The notes: a model not told the origin generated them from the sequence alone. A stretch of DNA of 64,000 bases from Bacteroidia bacterium (GCA_030424545.1 JAUHWL010000001.1:124001-188000), one strand, 5' to 3'. Numbered from the stretch's first letter, positions 8,406-18,567 are shown. Numbers and translations are program-made.

Positions 8406-9257
8406 TTACAACGCGTTTGCTCCACCAACAATTTCTAAAATTTCGTTGGTAATAGCTGCTTGTCTTGCTTTGTTGTACTCTAAGCTTAACTCGTCTTTTA
8501 GTTCGCTTGCATTGTCTGTTGCTTTATGCATTGCCGTCATACGTGCACCGTGCTCAGAAGCTTGGCTATCTATTAAAGATTTAAACAATTGCGTACGTAA
8601 ACTTACTGGGATTAAGTCTCTAATAATCTCTGCTTTAGAAGGCTCATAAATATAATCACCGGTAGATTTACCCTCTTCTTGTGCAGGAATTACAATAGGC
8701 AAATACTGTTCGTTTTGAACAATTTGAAGGGCCGCATTCTTAAATTGGTTGTACAAAACTTCGATACGATCCCATTTTTTATCTGCAAAACCACTCATCA
8801 ATTCTTCAGCTATTGCATCGGTATTTTCAAAAGTAAGATCATTCCAGATTTCAGTTTCTGTTTTTATTACTCTTCCTGTTTTTGCAAACATGTCATTGGC
8901 TTTTTTACCAATAGTCATAATTTCAACATCAACACCTTTTAACTCTTTAATACGAGATGCCGCAGCCTTTGTAATATTAGAGTTAAATCCACCACATAAC
9001 CCACGGTTAGATGTAACTAATACCAACAAAACCTTTTTTACTTCTCTTTGTTGCGCATATACATTCTCATCTGGCGACAATGAAGAACTTACATTTTGTA
9101 AAATTTCTGTAAGTTTTTCAGAATATGGGCGCATACTTTGGATGGCATCTTGCGCTTTTTTAAGCTTTGCTGCAGAAACCATTTTCATTGCAGAGGTAAT
9201 CTTCATTGTGTTACCAATTGAAGTTATCCTGTTACGCAGTTCTTTTAGGTTTGCCAT
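8406..9257 (-). CDS. atpG: F1 ATP synthase gamma subunit
   Basis: 283 residues, the rotor shaft of the F1 sector. The N-terminal helix (ANLKELRNRITSIGNTMKIT) and the C-terminal helix (DELSLEYNKARQAAITNEIL) form the coiled coil that turns inside the alpha3-beta3 ring. The Rossmann-like middle has the conserved SNRGLCGGFN. It is the last gene of the operon seen here; atpD and atpC (beta and epsilon) are not adjacent. The final 83 bp exist in a second diverged copy at 5893-5975, so this 3' end is probably a replacement. Confidence 0.97.
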   Translation of the reverse strand: MANLKELRNRITSIGNTMKITSAMKMVSAAKLKKAQDAIQSMRPYSEKLTEILQNVSSSLSPDENVYAQQREVKKVLLVLVTSNRGLCGGFNSNITKAAASRIKELKGVDVEIMTIGKKANDMFAKTGRVIKTETEIWNDLTFENTDAIAEELMSGFADKKWDRIEVLYNQFKNAALQIVQNEQYLPIVIPAQEEGKSTGDYIYEPSKAEIIRDLIPVSLRTQLFKSLIDSQASEHGARMTAMHKATDNASELKDELSLEYNKARQAAITNEILEIVGGANAL

Positions 9258-9314
9258 TGTTGCTAATTATATGGTTAAAAATGGTGCTAGGTTACAGCAC
9301 CATTTTTTACTTTT

Positions 9315-10895
9315 CTACTTTATAAATCCAGGAATAATTTCTGCAGCTGCAGCCTCTATTCCTTTAATTTGATCTGGACCCCACTTACCATCACGGATTT
9401 GATCTAACACATCACGGTACTTGTTGTCCATATACTGCAAGAATTCCGCTTCAAATTTGCGAATGTCTTCAATCGCAATTTTGTTCATCATTCCTTTAGA
9501 ACCTACATAGGTAATGGCCACTTGTTTTTCTACAGCCATAGGAGAGTTTACTCCTTGCTTAAGAATTTCTACGTTACGTGCACCTTTGCTAATTACAGCC
9601 ATAGTAGCAGCATCAAGATCAGATCCAAACTTAGCAAACGCCTCTAACTCGCGATACTGTGCTTGATCTAGTTTTAACGTACCTGCCACCTTTTTCATAG
9701 GCTTAATTTGTGCGTTACCACCCACACGAGATACAGAAATACCCACGTTAATTGCAGGGCGTACACCTGAGTTAAACAAGTCTGATTCTAAGAATATCTG
9801 ACCGTCTGTAATAGAAATTACGTTGGTTGGAATGTATGCAGAAACGTCTCCCGCTTGTGTTTCAATAATTGGAAGCGCTGTTAATGATCCACCACCTTTT
9901 ACACGTCCTTTTAAAGATTCAGGTAAATCATTCATCTTTTCTGCTACCGAGTCATCACCAATAACTTTGGCGGCACGCTCTAATAAACGAGAGTGTAAGA
10001 AGAATACATCACCAGGATATGCCTCACGTCCAGGAGGGCGTTTTAACAAAAGAGAAACCTCACGGTAAGCCACAGCTTGTTTAGACAAATCATCATAAAT
10101 AATTAATGCCGGACGACCTGTATCGCGGAAAAACTCACCAATGGCAGCACCTGCAAATGGTGCGTAAAACTGCATAGGTGCAGGGTCAGAAGCATTTGCG
10201 GCAACAATGGTTGTATAGGCCATAGCACCTTTTTCTTCTAACGTTTTAGCTATTTGAGCTACGGTAGAACCTTTCTGACCTATGGCAACATAAATACAGT
10301 ACACAGGCTCTCCTTTATCATAAAATTCTTTTTGGTTAATGATGGCATCAATAGCAACCGTAGTTTTACCTGTTTGGCGGTCACCAATAATTAGCTCACG
10401 CTGACCACGACCAACAGGAATCATTGCATCAATAGATTTGATACCGGTTTGCAACGGCTCAGTAACTGGTTCGCGGTAAATTACACCTGGCGCTTTACGC
10501 TCCAAAGGCATTGCAAGCAATTCACCTTCAATGGGTCCTTTACCATCAATAGGCACACCTAGCGTGTTTAAGACGCGTCCAACAACACCTTCTCCAACAT
10601 TAATAGATGCAATTTGTCCGGTACGCTTTACAGTAGAACCTTCTTTTATTTCGTTAGAGTTGCTTAACAATACTATACCAACATTGTCTTCTTCAAGGTT
10701 AAGTACAATACCTCTTTGGCCACCTTCAAACTCTACCAACTCACCACTTTGTGCGTTGTTTAATCCAAAAGCGCGGGCAATACCATCACCAACTTGTAAA
10801 ATTGTACCTACTTCTTGTAAACTTTCTTCGCTACTAAAGCCTGCAAGTTGTTGTCTAAGTATTGCTGAAATTTCAGCGGGTTTAACTTCTGCCAT
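9315..10895 (-). CDS. atpA: F1 ATP synthase alpha subunit
   Basis: 526 residues, full length. The P-loop GDRQTGKT lies near residue 171, with the [14 protein letters not shown] and the [21 protein letters not shown] region of the alpha/beta family. The first residues ([15 protein letters not shown]) match the usual alpha N-terminus. It carries the non-catalytic nucleotide sites of F1. It lies between atpH and atpG with short gaps, in the normal operon order. Confidence 0.98.
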   Translation of the reverse strand: MAEVKPAEISAILRQQLAGFSSEESLQEVGTILQVGDGIARAFGLNNAQSGELVEFEGGQRGIVLNLEEDNVGIVLLSNSNEIKEGSTVKRTGQIASINVGEGVVGRVLNTLGVPIDGKGPIEGELLAMPLERKAPGVIYREPVTEPLQTGIKSIDAMIPVGRGQRELIIGDRQTGKTTVAIDAIINQKEFYDKGEPVYCIYVAIGQKGSTVAQIAKTLEEKGAMAYTTIVAANASDPAPMQFYAPFAGAAIGEFFRDTGRPALIIYDDLSKQAVAYREVSLLLKRPPGREAYPGDVFFLHSRLLERAAKVIGDDSVAEKMNDLPESLKGRVKGGGSLTALPIIETQAGDVSAYIPTNVISITDGQIFLESDLFNSGVRPAINVGISVSRVGGNAQIKPMKKVAGTLKLDQAQYRELEAFAKFGSDLDAATMAVISKGARNVEILKQGVNSPMAVEKQVAITYVGSKGMMNKIAIEDIRKFEAEFLQYMDNKYRDVLDQIRDGKWGPDQIKGIEAAAAEIIPGFIK

Positions 10896-10917
10896 CTTGT
10901 TTAATCGTTAAAACGGT

Positions 10918-11454
10918 TTACTTACTAAGTTCTCTTTTTAATTTCTTCATGCCTCCTGCTAAGCTAGCATCAAGGCGATAATTTTTCATATCAACAATAT
11001 ATCCACCAATTAAAGTAGGATCTACAGCCGATGTGATTTCTACATTTTTACCCAAAGATTGCTCTAACTTTTGTTTGATTTGCTCTAGGGTTGATGCAGC
11101 TACTGGAGAGGCTGTTGTAAAACTGGCCTCTACAATGTTTTTATAATCGCGGTATTGGTTAATAAAGGCGTCAAAAACGTATAATAAAACAGCGTCTCTA
11201 CCTTGTTTTACAATAAGCGAAATAAATTTGCTTGTTAATTCTGAAACATTCTTGCTGAAAATTTCTGCTAAAATGATTTCTTTTTGAGATGGTTTAATTA
11301 CCGGGCTCGTTAAAAATACCTTTAACTCGCGGCTACCATTTATAGCGTTTATAACAACAAGCGCATCATCTTTTACTTGCTCTAGCTCATTGCGTTCAAT
11401 GGCAAGTTCTAAAAGTGCTTTGCTGTATCTGCTGGCTACGCGTATAGATTTCAT
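10918..11454 (-). CDS. atpH: F1 ATP synthase delta subunit
   Basis: 178 residues, normal for the delta/OSCP subunit that links F1 to the peripheral stalk. The N-terminus has RVASRYSKALLELA and the C-terminus has DPTLIGGYIVDMKNYRLDAS, both family signatures. It lies 22 bp from atpA and 19 bp from atpF, as expected in the operon. Confidence 0.95.
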   Translation of the reverse strand: MKSIRVASRYSKALLELAIERNELEQVKDDALVVINAINGSRELKVFLTSPVIKPSQKEIILAEIFSKNVSELTSKFISLIVKQGRDAVLLYVFDAFINQYRDYKNIVEASFTTASPVAASTLEQIKQKLEQSLGKNVEITSAVDPTLIGGYIVDMKNYRLDASLAGGMKKLKRELSK

Positions 11455-11473
11455 GCTGTTGTTGTTTGCTTAA

Positions 11474-11971
11474 TTATAGTTTTGCCTCTTTTAGCAAATC
11501 ATCAATTAGCTCTTGTTGTTTGTTTTGGCTTTCCAACTCTTTACGCAACAATTTTTCTGCAATTTCTACAGACAATTCTGCTACTTGCGTTTTTATTTGA
11601 GCAATTGCATTTTGCTTTTCAGATTCAATTTGCAAACGTGCATTTTCAATGTGCTTAGCAGACTCTGCCTTTGCAGCTTCGTTTGCATCACCAACAATCT
11701 TGTTTTTCATGTCGTTGGCTTCTTTTACAATGCGTTCGCGCTCAGCACGGGCTTCGTTTAAGATTTTTTGGTTGTCTGATTGCAACTCTTTAAGTTCTTT
11801 ACGAGCACGCTCTGCGGCTTTTAAAGATTCTTTTATAGAAGACTCTCTCTCATCTACAGCATTTAAAATAGGTTTCCAAGCAAACTTTTTTAACAAGAAT
11901 ACTAAGGCCACAAAAAGTAGCAACTGCCAGAAGAATAGTCCAAATGAAAAATCGTAAATTAACTTTTCCAA
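11474..11971 (-). CDS. atpF: Fo ATP synthase subunit b
   Basis: 165 residues. One N-terminal membrane helix (residues about 8-28, FSFGLFFWQLLLFVALVFLL) is followed by a long charged helix with DERESSIKESLKAAERARKE and many Ala/Glu/Lys residues. This is the peripheral-stalk architecture. It lies between atpE and atpH. Confidence 0.95.
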   Translation of the reverse strand: MEKLIYDFSFGLFFWQLLLFVALVFLLKKFAWKPILNAVDERESSIKESLKAAERARKELKELQSDNQKILNEARAERERIVKEANDMKNKIVGDANEAAKAESAKHIENARLQIESEKQNAIAQIKTQVAELSVEIAEKLLRKELESQNKQQELIDDLLKEAKL

Positions 11972-12049
11972 AATGTATATGTTTTAAACTGTTTGAAATA
12001 ATAACCAGCAGCTGTAACCAACCGTTACGGCTGCTGGCTTTCTAACTTG

Positions 12050-12241
12050 TTATGCCGCGAATAATGCAGCAAATCCGATACCTTCAATAAGGGCAGCAGC
12101 GATAAGCATTGCCGTTTGGATTTTGTTAGTAGCTTCTGGCTGACGAGCAATTGCGTCCATAGCAGAGCTACCAATTTTACCAATACCAAGTCCGGCTCCG
12201 ATAACGATCAAACCTGCACCTACAATAGTTGGGATTTCCAT
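12050..12241 (-). CDS. atpE: Fo ATP synthase subunit c
   Basis: 63 residues, a two-helix hairpin. The first helix has GLIVIGAGLGIGKIGSSA and the polar loop has AIARQPEA. The second helix has LIAAALIEGIGFAALF, with the ion-binding Glu in ALIEG. No Na+-type signature (the extra Gln/Glu in helix 1) is obvious, so proton coupling is more likely. It is short, at the low end for the family. Confidence 0.95.
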   Translation of the reverse strand: MEIPTIVGAGLIVIGAGLGIGKIGSSAMDAIARQPEATNKIQTAMLIAAALIEGIGFAALFAA

Positions 12242-12270
12242 AATGTAAAAATTAACAGTTAATAAAAATT

Positions 12271-13350
12271 TTAATGTTCGTCATGATGTTCAGCAACAGC
12301 GCTACCAAAGTAAAGTGCGCTAAGCATCGTGAAAATATATGCCTGCAATGCGGCAACTAATAATTCAAGTAATGATAATCCGAACGCCAACCCAAAGCTT
12401 AATGGGCTACCGATCCAGCTTTTAAACACAAACATCATCCCGATGATGCTCATCAATACTACGTGGCCCGCAGTAATGTTGGCATACAAACGAATAAGTA
12501 AGGCAAAAGGCTTAATAAACACACCCAACAACTCGATAGGTGCTAAAACGATTTTCATAAATACCGGTACGCCTGGCATCCAAAAAATATGCTTCCAATA
12601 ATCTTTACGCGCTGTAAATTGCGTTATTAAAAACGTAATAAGGGCCAATGCAAACGTTACAGAAATGCTATTTGTAACGTTAATACCAAGTGGTGTAAGG
12701 CCGAATAGGTTTACAATCCAGATAAAGAAAAAGATGGTAAGCAAGAAGCTCATAAAACGTTTATAATCTTTCTCGCCAATGTTTGGAATGGCAATTTCGT
12801 CACGCACAAAAACAATAATTGGCTCTACAAATTTAGCCATGCCAGAAGGCACTAAACTTGTTTTATAGCTCTTAGCTGTGCGGCTAAAAATCAAAATGAT
12901 AATCAACATAATCGCCATAATGCTGAATACATTTTTCGTAATAGAAAAATCTAACGGCATGGCATTGGTTGGGTGATGATGCTCATCAAACGTTAATACG
13001 CCTGACTCGTCCGTTTTATAAACTTTGCTATGATATACTTTGTAGTAGTTGCCCTTGCTCTCTACCACATCTTCGCCATGGTGAAATTTAGACGACATAA
13101 ACACGTGTAATCCATCATCCCAAAGGATTACTGGCAACGGAAAGCCGTAGTGAGTGCCTGTGGCGTTATCAGTAAAAAGATGAAAATCATGAGAATCCTG
13201 TAAGTGATGCTCAATATCCTTTTTAATCTTCTCTTTAATGCTGGGCTCGGCTTCTGCGTGGGCGGTATCAGCATCGTGCTGTGCGCTGGCAAAAAACGGT
13301 GCTACAAACACAAAAAGAAACAGGAAAAGTTTTGACGTTTTGAACTGCAT
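12271..13350 (-). CDS. atpB: Fo ATP synthase subunit a
   Basis: 359 residues from the ATG at 13350 (an in-frame ATG at 13368 would add six). Bacteroidota AtpB proteins carry an N-terminal signal-like extension, and one is seen here: SKLFLFLFVFVAPFFASAQ, followed by a His/Asp-rich segment. The helices that contact the c ring include PFALLIRLYANITAGHVVLM, with the essential Arg. The C-terminal helix LLELLVAALQAYIFTMLSAL is normal. It is the half-channel subunit of Fo. Confidence 0.95.
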   Translation of the reverse strand: MQFKTSKLFLFLFVFVAPFFASAQHDADTAHAEAEPSIKEKIKKDIEHHLQDSHDFHLFTDNATGTHYGFPLPVILWDDGLHVFMSSKFHHGEDVVESKGNYYKVYHSKVYKTDESGVLTFDEHHHPTNAMPLDFSITKNVFSIMAIMLIIILIFSRTAKSYKTSLVPSGMAKFVEPIIVFVRDEIAIPNIGEKDYKRFMSFLLTIFFFIWIVNLFGLTPLGINVTNSISVTFALALITFLITQFTARKDYWKHIFWMPGVPVFMKIVLAPIELLGVFIKPFALLIRLYANITAGHVVLMSIIGMMFVFKSWIGSPLSFGLAFGLSLLELLVAALQAYIFTMLSALYFGSAVAEHHDEH

Positions 13351-13451
13351 TTTATACTTCGTTGACACGTTTTTAAAATCCGCGCAAAAGTAATGATTAT
13401 TCTAATTCGCCAAATTAAATTTAAGCCTTTGCTTTAACCGTTTGATTTTCG

Positions 13452-13847
13452 CTAGCCGTGGCGGTTTAAGTGCCTCACTAACAATGTTGTTTCAACTATT
13501 AAGCAGAGGATATATGGAATAAAAAACGTAAAAAACTCCAACTTTTGAAGTATACCATCAGCCTTATAACCGGGCATGAAGAAGATAAAAAATACGGCAA
13601 ACTTTATGGCGCTTCCCGCTAAAAACAAAAACCCCAAACTTGTTGTAAACTTTTCTGGCGCCTTAAAAGCGGCTACTAAAATAATTTCGGCCAACAGCAC
13701 ATTAACCACATACGATGAAACAATTTTGTGAGCCCAGAGCTCTTTACCCGTTGTTTGCAATACAAAAAGATGAACGCAAAACCCCACTGCAGCTATCAGC
13801 ACAACAATGATGATGTTGATGAGCAAACTCTTTGTACTAATCTTCAT
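13452..13847 (-). CDS. Four-helix membrane protein of the atp operon (DUF6168-like)
   Basis: 131 residues with about four hydrophobic helices (near 10-32, 45-62, 72-92 and 105-124). It lies between atpB and the AtpZ-like gene and overlaps the latter by 11 bp, in the position where many Flavobacteriia carry a DUF6168-type protein or an AtpI equivalent. Location suggests a role in ATP synthase assembly or ion supply. The family assignment is tentative. Confidence 0.7.
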   Translation of the reverse strand: MKISTKSLLINIIIVVLIAAVGFCVHLFVLQTTGKELWAHKIVSSYVVNVLLAEIILVAAFKAPEKFTTSLGFLFLAGSAIKFAVFFIFFMPGYKADGILQKLEFFTFFIPYILCLIVETTLLVRHLNRHG

Positions 13848-14067
13848 TAAGATTTTTTAATTTTTTTAGCGTAAAATACATTGCCACACTAATGCCAACT
13901 AAAACTAAAACGAGTGTAAACCAACTTTTTTCTGTGTGATATTTTTGATCTAACCAACGACCAAACCACGCGCTTAGCCCAATTATTGACGCCATTTGAA
14001 ACCCCAAAGAAGAGAATTCGTAAATTTTGCGTAATGCGTTTTTCTGGGGCTTTTTGTTTTCAGGCAT
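13837..14067 (-). CDS. AtpZ/AtpI-like ATP synthase assembly protein
   Basis: 76 residues with two membrane helices: GFQMASIIGLSAWFGRWLDQ and WFTLVLVLVGISVAMYFTLK. The spacing and the Gly/Trp residues match AtpZ, a small protein upstream of atp operons proposed to help c-ring assembly or magnesium/calcium handling. It is the first gene of the ATP synthase cluster in transcription order. Confidence 0.8.
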   Translation of the reverse strand: MPENKKPQKNALRKIYEFSSLGFQMASIIGLSAWFGRWLDQKYHTEKSWFTLVLVLVGISVAMYFTLKKLKNLNED

Positions 14068-14159
14068 ATGGCAAATTTATCGCTATTTTAATCATTAAGC
14101 CCGAATCTTTTTTCACAAAAAAACACCCTACTGTTTATCACATCAATTTATTCCCGCCT

Positions 14160-14543
14160 CTATTTTGACAATCGTTTTTTAAACCTCTTAAAAGAAAATA
14201 GGGTGAAAAACATAAATGGTACAATAAAGTGCAAGGCACGAAAAAACGGTTCTGGTGTGTTTTCTGTAGAAAAAATTAAAAACAACGTGGCCAATCCGAA
14301 CCTAAGAAACACCCCTCTTTTAAATTCTTTTTTTTGAGCCGTTATTCCTTGGGCAGAAAAAGTTGCTGCTTCTCCAGCCACAAAAAAGAAAAACAACAAA
14401 AGGTAATTTAACGCTAAGTCTGTTGGTGTAAGCGATGTAAATAAAAAAAAATAACTGCTGCTAAAATGCAATATACCCGTTACTAAAACCACTATTGCCA
14501 TTGGCGCCATCATTTGCCAAATAGCACTTACGTTTGTTTTCAC
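14160..14543 (-). CDS. Small integral membrane protein
   Basis: 127 residues with four probable helices and very little soluble sequence; the C-terminus ends in a basic tail (SFKRFKKRLSK). I do not recognise a family beyond membrane protein. It lies 8 bp after the bactofilin gene and 92 bp before AtpZ, so it may be co-transcribed with either. Confidence 0.65.
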   Translation of the reverse strand: MKTNVSAIWQMMAPMAIVVLVTGILHFSSSYFFLFTSLTPTDLALNYLLLFFFFVAGEAATFSAQGITAQKKEFKRGVFLRFGLATLFLIFSTENTPEPFFRALHFIVPFMFFTLFSFKRFKKRLSK

Positions 14544-14551
14544 AGGTTTGT

Positions 14552-14944
14552 TTAAGCCGATTTAGAATTTTCTTCTTTAGACATTTGCCTCACCACGGCA
14601 CCCATACTGCATGTTCCAGTAAATTCAGCACCAGGTTCTACAGCTAATTTGTTTGTGAATAAATCACCTTCTAATCTTGCTGTTTTTGAAAGTGAGGTGA
14701 GCTCTTCTATTTGAGCTTTGCCGCGAATGATACCAGAAACAGACATGTTTTTGCAATAAACATCACCCTCAACAAGGCCGTTTTCGCCAATCACAAGTTT
14801 CCCTTCTATTTTAATGCTTCCGTTAACTTTACCGTCAATTCTAAAGTCTCCGTTACTAACAATATCGCCAGATATTTCAGTTCCTTTTAAAATTCGGTTG
14901 CTTGCTTGCGCTAAATCTGGGTTTTTCTTGGTTGAAGTAATCAT
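14552..14944 (-). CDS. Bactofilin
   Basis: 130 residues. The central region is a regular beta-helix of repeating Gly/Ile-rich turns (GDIVSNGDFRIDGKVNGSI, GLVEGDVYCKNMSVSGIIRG), diagnostic of the polymer-forming bactofilin domain. Short unstructured tails flank it. Bactofilins form membrane-associated filaments used in cell shape or polar localisation. It overlaps the end of the SprE/PorW gene by 4 bp, a fixed neighbourhood in Flavobacteriales. Confidence 0.92.
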   Translation of the reverse strand: MITSTKKNPDLAQASNRILKGTEISGDIVSNGDFRIDGKVNGSIKIEGKLVIGENGLVEGDVYCKNMSVSGIIRGKAQIEELTSLSKTARLEGDLFTNKLAVEPGAEFTGTCSMGAVVRQMSKEENSKSA

Positions 14945-17562
14945 ATGCTTGTTTTTATTCCGTATTTATCTTCTAAGAATAATAAATACCCTTCTAAATC
15001 TTTTGTTTTGTACAACTCCATGTAATTATTGTCTGTAACAATAATCTTTGTGGTTACTTGGGGCGGCAAATATCCCATAATTGCTTGGTTTGCAGAAACA
15101 GATTTATAGTAAATTTTTGCTTTTGCAGAATTTTTTAATCCAGTAACCACAATCATTTGCCGGTCTTTATCAAAAAATATGTTTTGCACCTGTAGTCTCT
15201 CAAGCTTGTACGTACTTTGGTTAAAGTTGGCCAATTCGCTTAACAGCTTTGGTAGGTCTACACCCTTGTTGGGGAATATGGCTACAAATTTGTGAGGGTC
15301 GTTAACAGCGTACACAAAGTTGCTCTTGGGTGTAACGGGCACATCTTCTTCTTTTTCATCGTCTGTTAAATCTAGGGTGCTTTGCGCGGCCAATGCCTCT
15401 GGTGTATTTGGGTGTGCTGCAATAATTTCTTTTAATCCCGCAATAAACATTTCCGTATTGTTAAGCTTGCCATAACACATGGTTTCTAACAAATCACATT
15501 TAGGCTCTAATAAGCTTCCTTCGTACAGCGCGCGGTTTTTCTCAAAATCTTTTAGAATGGTTTTGTACTTTTTTGCTTTGTAGTCTTCGAACCTTTCTTG
15601 GTAAAACGCGGCTATTTTTTTATAATCTTCATCGTTTTTATCCAGTTTACCTTCGTTTAAAATTAACTTGGCGTAAACGCTGCTCGGGTAGGTTGATAGC
15701 AGTTTAGCTTTATAAGGTTCCGCTTTTTCTGGCTTTTCATCGCCAATATAAAGGCGATAAAGAGAAAATAAAACACGGGGCTCAAAGGAGCTTCCTGGGT
15801 ATCTTTTCAAAATATTCTCATACGCGTTTACTGACTCTGGCAAATCCTCTAATGATTCTTTATAAATCCCTCCTAACTCTACATAAGCGCGCATAATTCT
15901 GTGATTACTAGAATCTAGCATTTCTGGCGTATTAGGGACTTGGGCCAAATAATATTCTGGGTCATAAACTCCGCCCTTTTTTACCGTTTTGTTAGGGGTA
16001 TTGTTGGTGTCACCGTTTTCTACATTTTCATCAAAAACAACAATGTTTTTATTTTTTTGTCGCCAACTATCTTCTAGTTTTCTGTTGCCCCATTTACTTT
16101 TAAAGCTCGCTATACCTTTTGTTCTTGTGTTTGTATTGTAGAAGTACCACCCTTTTGTATTACCAATAGTTTGGTTCCCTTCCATGTTCCTTGAATCTGC
16201 AATTAGCTGCTCATTCAACTCTCTTATTTCCTGTTCTCTTTTAAGTCTTTCTTCTTCTTTTATAAGCCATTCCACATAGTCTTCGTAGAGTTTTTGTTGT
16301 TTTTCTGGGCTGAGCAATGCAACTTTTTGCAAGCTGTCTTCAACTTGAATAATTTTAATGTTTTTAACTAACCCTGCCAAACTCTCTTCTCTTTTTTTAG
16401 CATAAGGGTGCTTTTTATGCCCTTGAGGTAAAGTCATAGAGGCACTATCATAATACGTATGAGCCTTTTCATACTCTCTAAAGCCAAACTCTATATCTGC
16501 AATTTTTAAATAGCTTAAACCTTTTTGATTGTTGTTGCTAACACTATTTCTAATAGATAGCTTTAAAAACTTATCTGCTTTCTGATATTCTTCTTCAGCA
16601 AGAGCAACCTCTGCCATTACGTAGTATATCTGGTCTTTATATTCCAAATTTTTCTCGTCTTCCAGCATTTTGTTTAGCTCACGATAAACAATGTTGGAGT
16701 TTTCCATATAAACGTCAAAGTTTTTTGCCCTATTTAATTGTGCAACAAACATCATATTATAGTCACTTGGTTTCATACTCACAACATCTTTATACGCTTG
16801 ACTAGCCTCGTAATTATTACCGAGCCTTTCGTGTAGTTGTGCTTCTATAAAAATCCACCTAATGCGCAATTGTTTTTTTCTTTGGTACCTAACCGCTTCT
16901 TTTAGACTCACAACAGCTGCATCATAATTTTTATTGTAGATGTGCATTTGTGCCATCGAGGCATTAATATCGGCCCTAAACTTATTGTCTATTTTTTTGT
17001 CGTGATAGAGATCTTCAAAATATGCTTCTGCACTAGATTGGTTGCCAATCATAATTTGGCATCGCCCTGCCCAAAGCCTTGCTTCTGCAACTAGGTTTAA
17101 CGCTTTTTTGTCTTTAGAAAATTGTTGAATAATATAATTGAAGGTTTCTAAGGCGGGGAAAAAATCGTATTTGTAGAACCTTGCTTTACCAATCAGCAAA
17201 TACGATTTAACAACATAAATGTTTTTTTGCTTGTTTTTAATAACCATAGAATGGTCGGTAATAACCTTCGCACACTTTTCTAGAGTGCGATCCATTTTTG
17301 TAGCAACAGATTTTGCATCTTCTGCAGAACCCCACCTATAAACGTTAAGAACATCCTCGTAATCATCAACATGATTTTGTTCTACTTCTGCCGCCCCTTC
17401 AATAAACGATTGCTCTCCATTAAAATATGGATTAAATCTAGAGGTGTTTTTATGAAAAGTTCTACTTGTCCATGAATCGCTTTTTCGGCTACAGGAACCG
17501 GCAATCATGGCAAACATTAAAACGGCACAAACGTGTAAATATGTTGGCTTTACAGAAATCAC
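14941..17562 (-). CDS. SprE/PorW-type TPR lipoprotein (type IX secretion/gliding)
   Basis: 873 residues. The N-terminus is a lipoprotein signal (CAVLMFAMIAGSC with Cys24), so it is anchored in the outer membrane or exported. Residues about 30-60 carry the FHKNTSRFNPYFNGEQSF segment seen at the start of SprE/PorW proteins. Several TPR blocks follow to about residue 380, then a charged linker, then more TPRs (VNAYENILKRYPGSSF near residue 580). The protein is needed for type IX secretion and gliding in relatives such as Flavobacterium johnsoniae and Porphyromonas. The match is by length, architecture and bactofilin linkage, not by alignment. Confidence 0.82.
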   Translation of the reverse strand: MISVKPTYLHVCAVLMFAMIAGSCSRKSDSWTSRTFHKNTSRFNPYFNGEQSFIEGAAEVEQNHVDDYEDVLNVYRWGSAEDAKSVATKMDRTLEKCAKVITDHSMVIKNKQKNIYVVKSYLLIGKARFYKYDFFPALETFNYIIQQFSKDKKALNLVAEARLWAGRCQIMIGNQSSAEAYFEDLYHDKKIDNKFRADINASMAQMHIYNKNYDAAVVSLKEAVRYQRKKQLRIRWIFIEAQLHERLGNNYEASQAYKDVVSMKPSDYNMMFVAQLNRAKNFDVYMENSNIVYRELNKMLEDEKNLEYKDQIYYVMAEVALAEEEYQKADKFLKLSIRNSVSNNNQKGLSYLKIADIEFGFREYEKAHTYYDSASMTLPQGHKKHPYAKKREESLAGLVKNIKIIQVEDSLQKVALLSPEKQQKLYEDYVEWLIKEEERLKREQEIRELNEQLIADSRNMEGNQTIGNTKGWYFYNTNTRTKGIASFKSKWGNRKLEDSWRQKNKNIVVFDENVENGDTNNTPNKTVKKGGVYDPEYYLAQVPNTPEMLDSSNHRIMRAYVELGGIYKESLEDLPESVNAYENILKRYPGSSFEPRVLFSLYRLYIGDEKPEKAEPYKAKLLSTYPSSVYAKLILNEGKLDKNDEDYKKIAAFYQERFEDYKAKKYKTILKDFEKNRALYEGSLLEPKCDLLETMCYGKLNNTEMFIAGLKEIIAAHPNTPEALAAQSTLDLTDDEKEEDVPVTPKSNFVYAVNDPHKFVAIFPNKGVDLPKLLSELANFNQSTYKLERLQVQNIFFDKDRQMIVVTGLKNSAKAKIYYKSVSANQAIMGYLPPQVTTKIIVTDNNYMELYKTKDLEGYLLFLEDKYGIKTSI

Positions 17563-17715
17563 TAACTATTTTTTGTGTTACAGAAAACGGGGCAAAAGTA
17601 TTTTTATTCTCAACTACATCCTCATTTTACAATATTTTTCGTGATTATTTATACTTTTTGATTTCATATTGCCGTTAGTTTGCGTTGTGTGTTACCTATT
17701 TTTGCGACAATCATT

Positions 17716-18567
17716 ATGGCAAAAAAAGAGAAAAGGGTTATTGCTAAACTTAGAAGCAAGTTTAGGCTGGTTGTGCTTAACGATGAAACTTTTGAAGAAA
17801 AAATTTCATTAAAGCTAAGCCGTTTAAATGTTTTTCTAGTGCTTACGATTGCCGCTATTTTACTTATTGGCAGCACCATCATGCTTGTTGCGTTTACACC
17901 ACTAAGGGAATATATTCCTGGCTATGCTTCTACAGAGTTAAGGCGTACGGCCTTAGATTTAACAATAAAAGCTGATTCTCTGGAAGCCCAATTAGCTTAC
18001 AACAAGCAATATTTAAACAATATTAAAAACATTATAAACGGGGAACCAATAGACCCTGAAAGCTTTAGACAGAGCGACACAACCATTTCTGCTGGAGACA
18101 TGGACCAGTCTGTATCTAAAGCAGATTCTGCATTGCGCAAAACTGTAGAAGAGGAAGAGCGCTTTAATATTAGCGCAGGAACAAATAAAAGTTTAGCTGG
18201 GTTTAGTTTTATTGCTCCTGTAAAGGGCCTTTTAACCAGTAACTACGATTCTGGGTTAGAACACTTTGGTGTAGATGTTACAGCAAAACGAAACACGCCT
18301 ATTAAAGCGTGCTTAAGTGGCACCGTTATTTTTTCACAATGGACTACAGAAACTGGTTATGTAATGATTATACAACATGCCAAAGAGTTGCTTTCTGTAT
18401 ATAAACATTGCTCGGCCTTACTAAAGCAACCTGGAGAGCGTGTGCAAACGGGTCAAGCCATTGCAATAATTGGCAATTCTGGCGAAAATAGCACTGGCCC
18501 TCATTTACACTTTGAACTTTGGCACCAAGGAAATGCTGTAAACCCAGAAAACTTTATTTCGTTCTAA
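17716..18567 (+). CDS. M23 peptidase with transmembrane anchor
   Basis: 283 residues from the ATG at 17716. A longer start at 17680 adds 12 residues within the divergent promoter region. One membrane helix spans about 43-66 (LNVFLVLTIAAILLIGSTIML). A coiled-coil segment follows, then a LytM domain from about 185. Metal ligands are present as HFGVD and HLHFE, so the enzyme should be active on peptidoglycan cross-bridges. It is divergent from SprE. The stop overlaps rnhA by 4 bp on the opposite strand. Confidence 0.9.
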   Translation: MAKKEKRVIAKLRSKFRLVVLNDETFEEKISLKLSRLNVFLVLTIAAILLIGSTIMLVAFTPLREYIPGYASTELRRTALDLTIKADSLEAQLAYNKQYLNNIKNIINGEPIDPESFRQSDTTISAGDMDQSVSKADSALRKTVEEEERFNISAGTNKSLAGFSFIAPVKGLLTSNYDSGLEHFGVDVTAKRNTPIKACLSGTVIFSQWTTETGYVMIIQHAKELLSVYKHCSALLKQPGERVQTGQAIAIIGNSGENSTGPHLHFELWHQGNAVNPENFISF

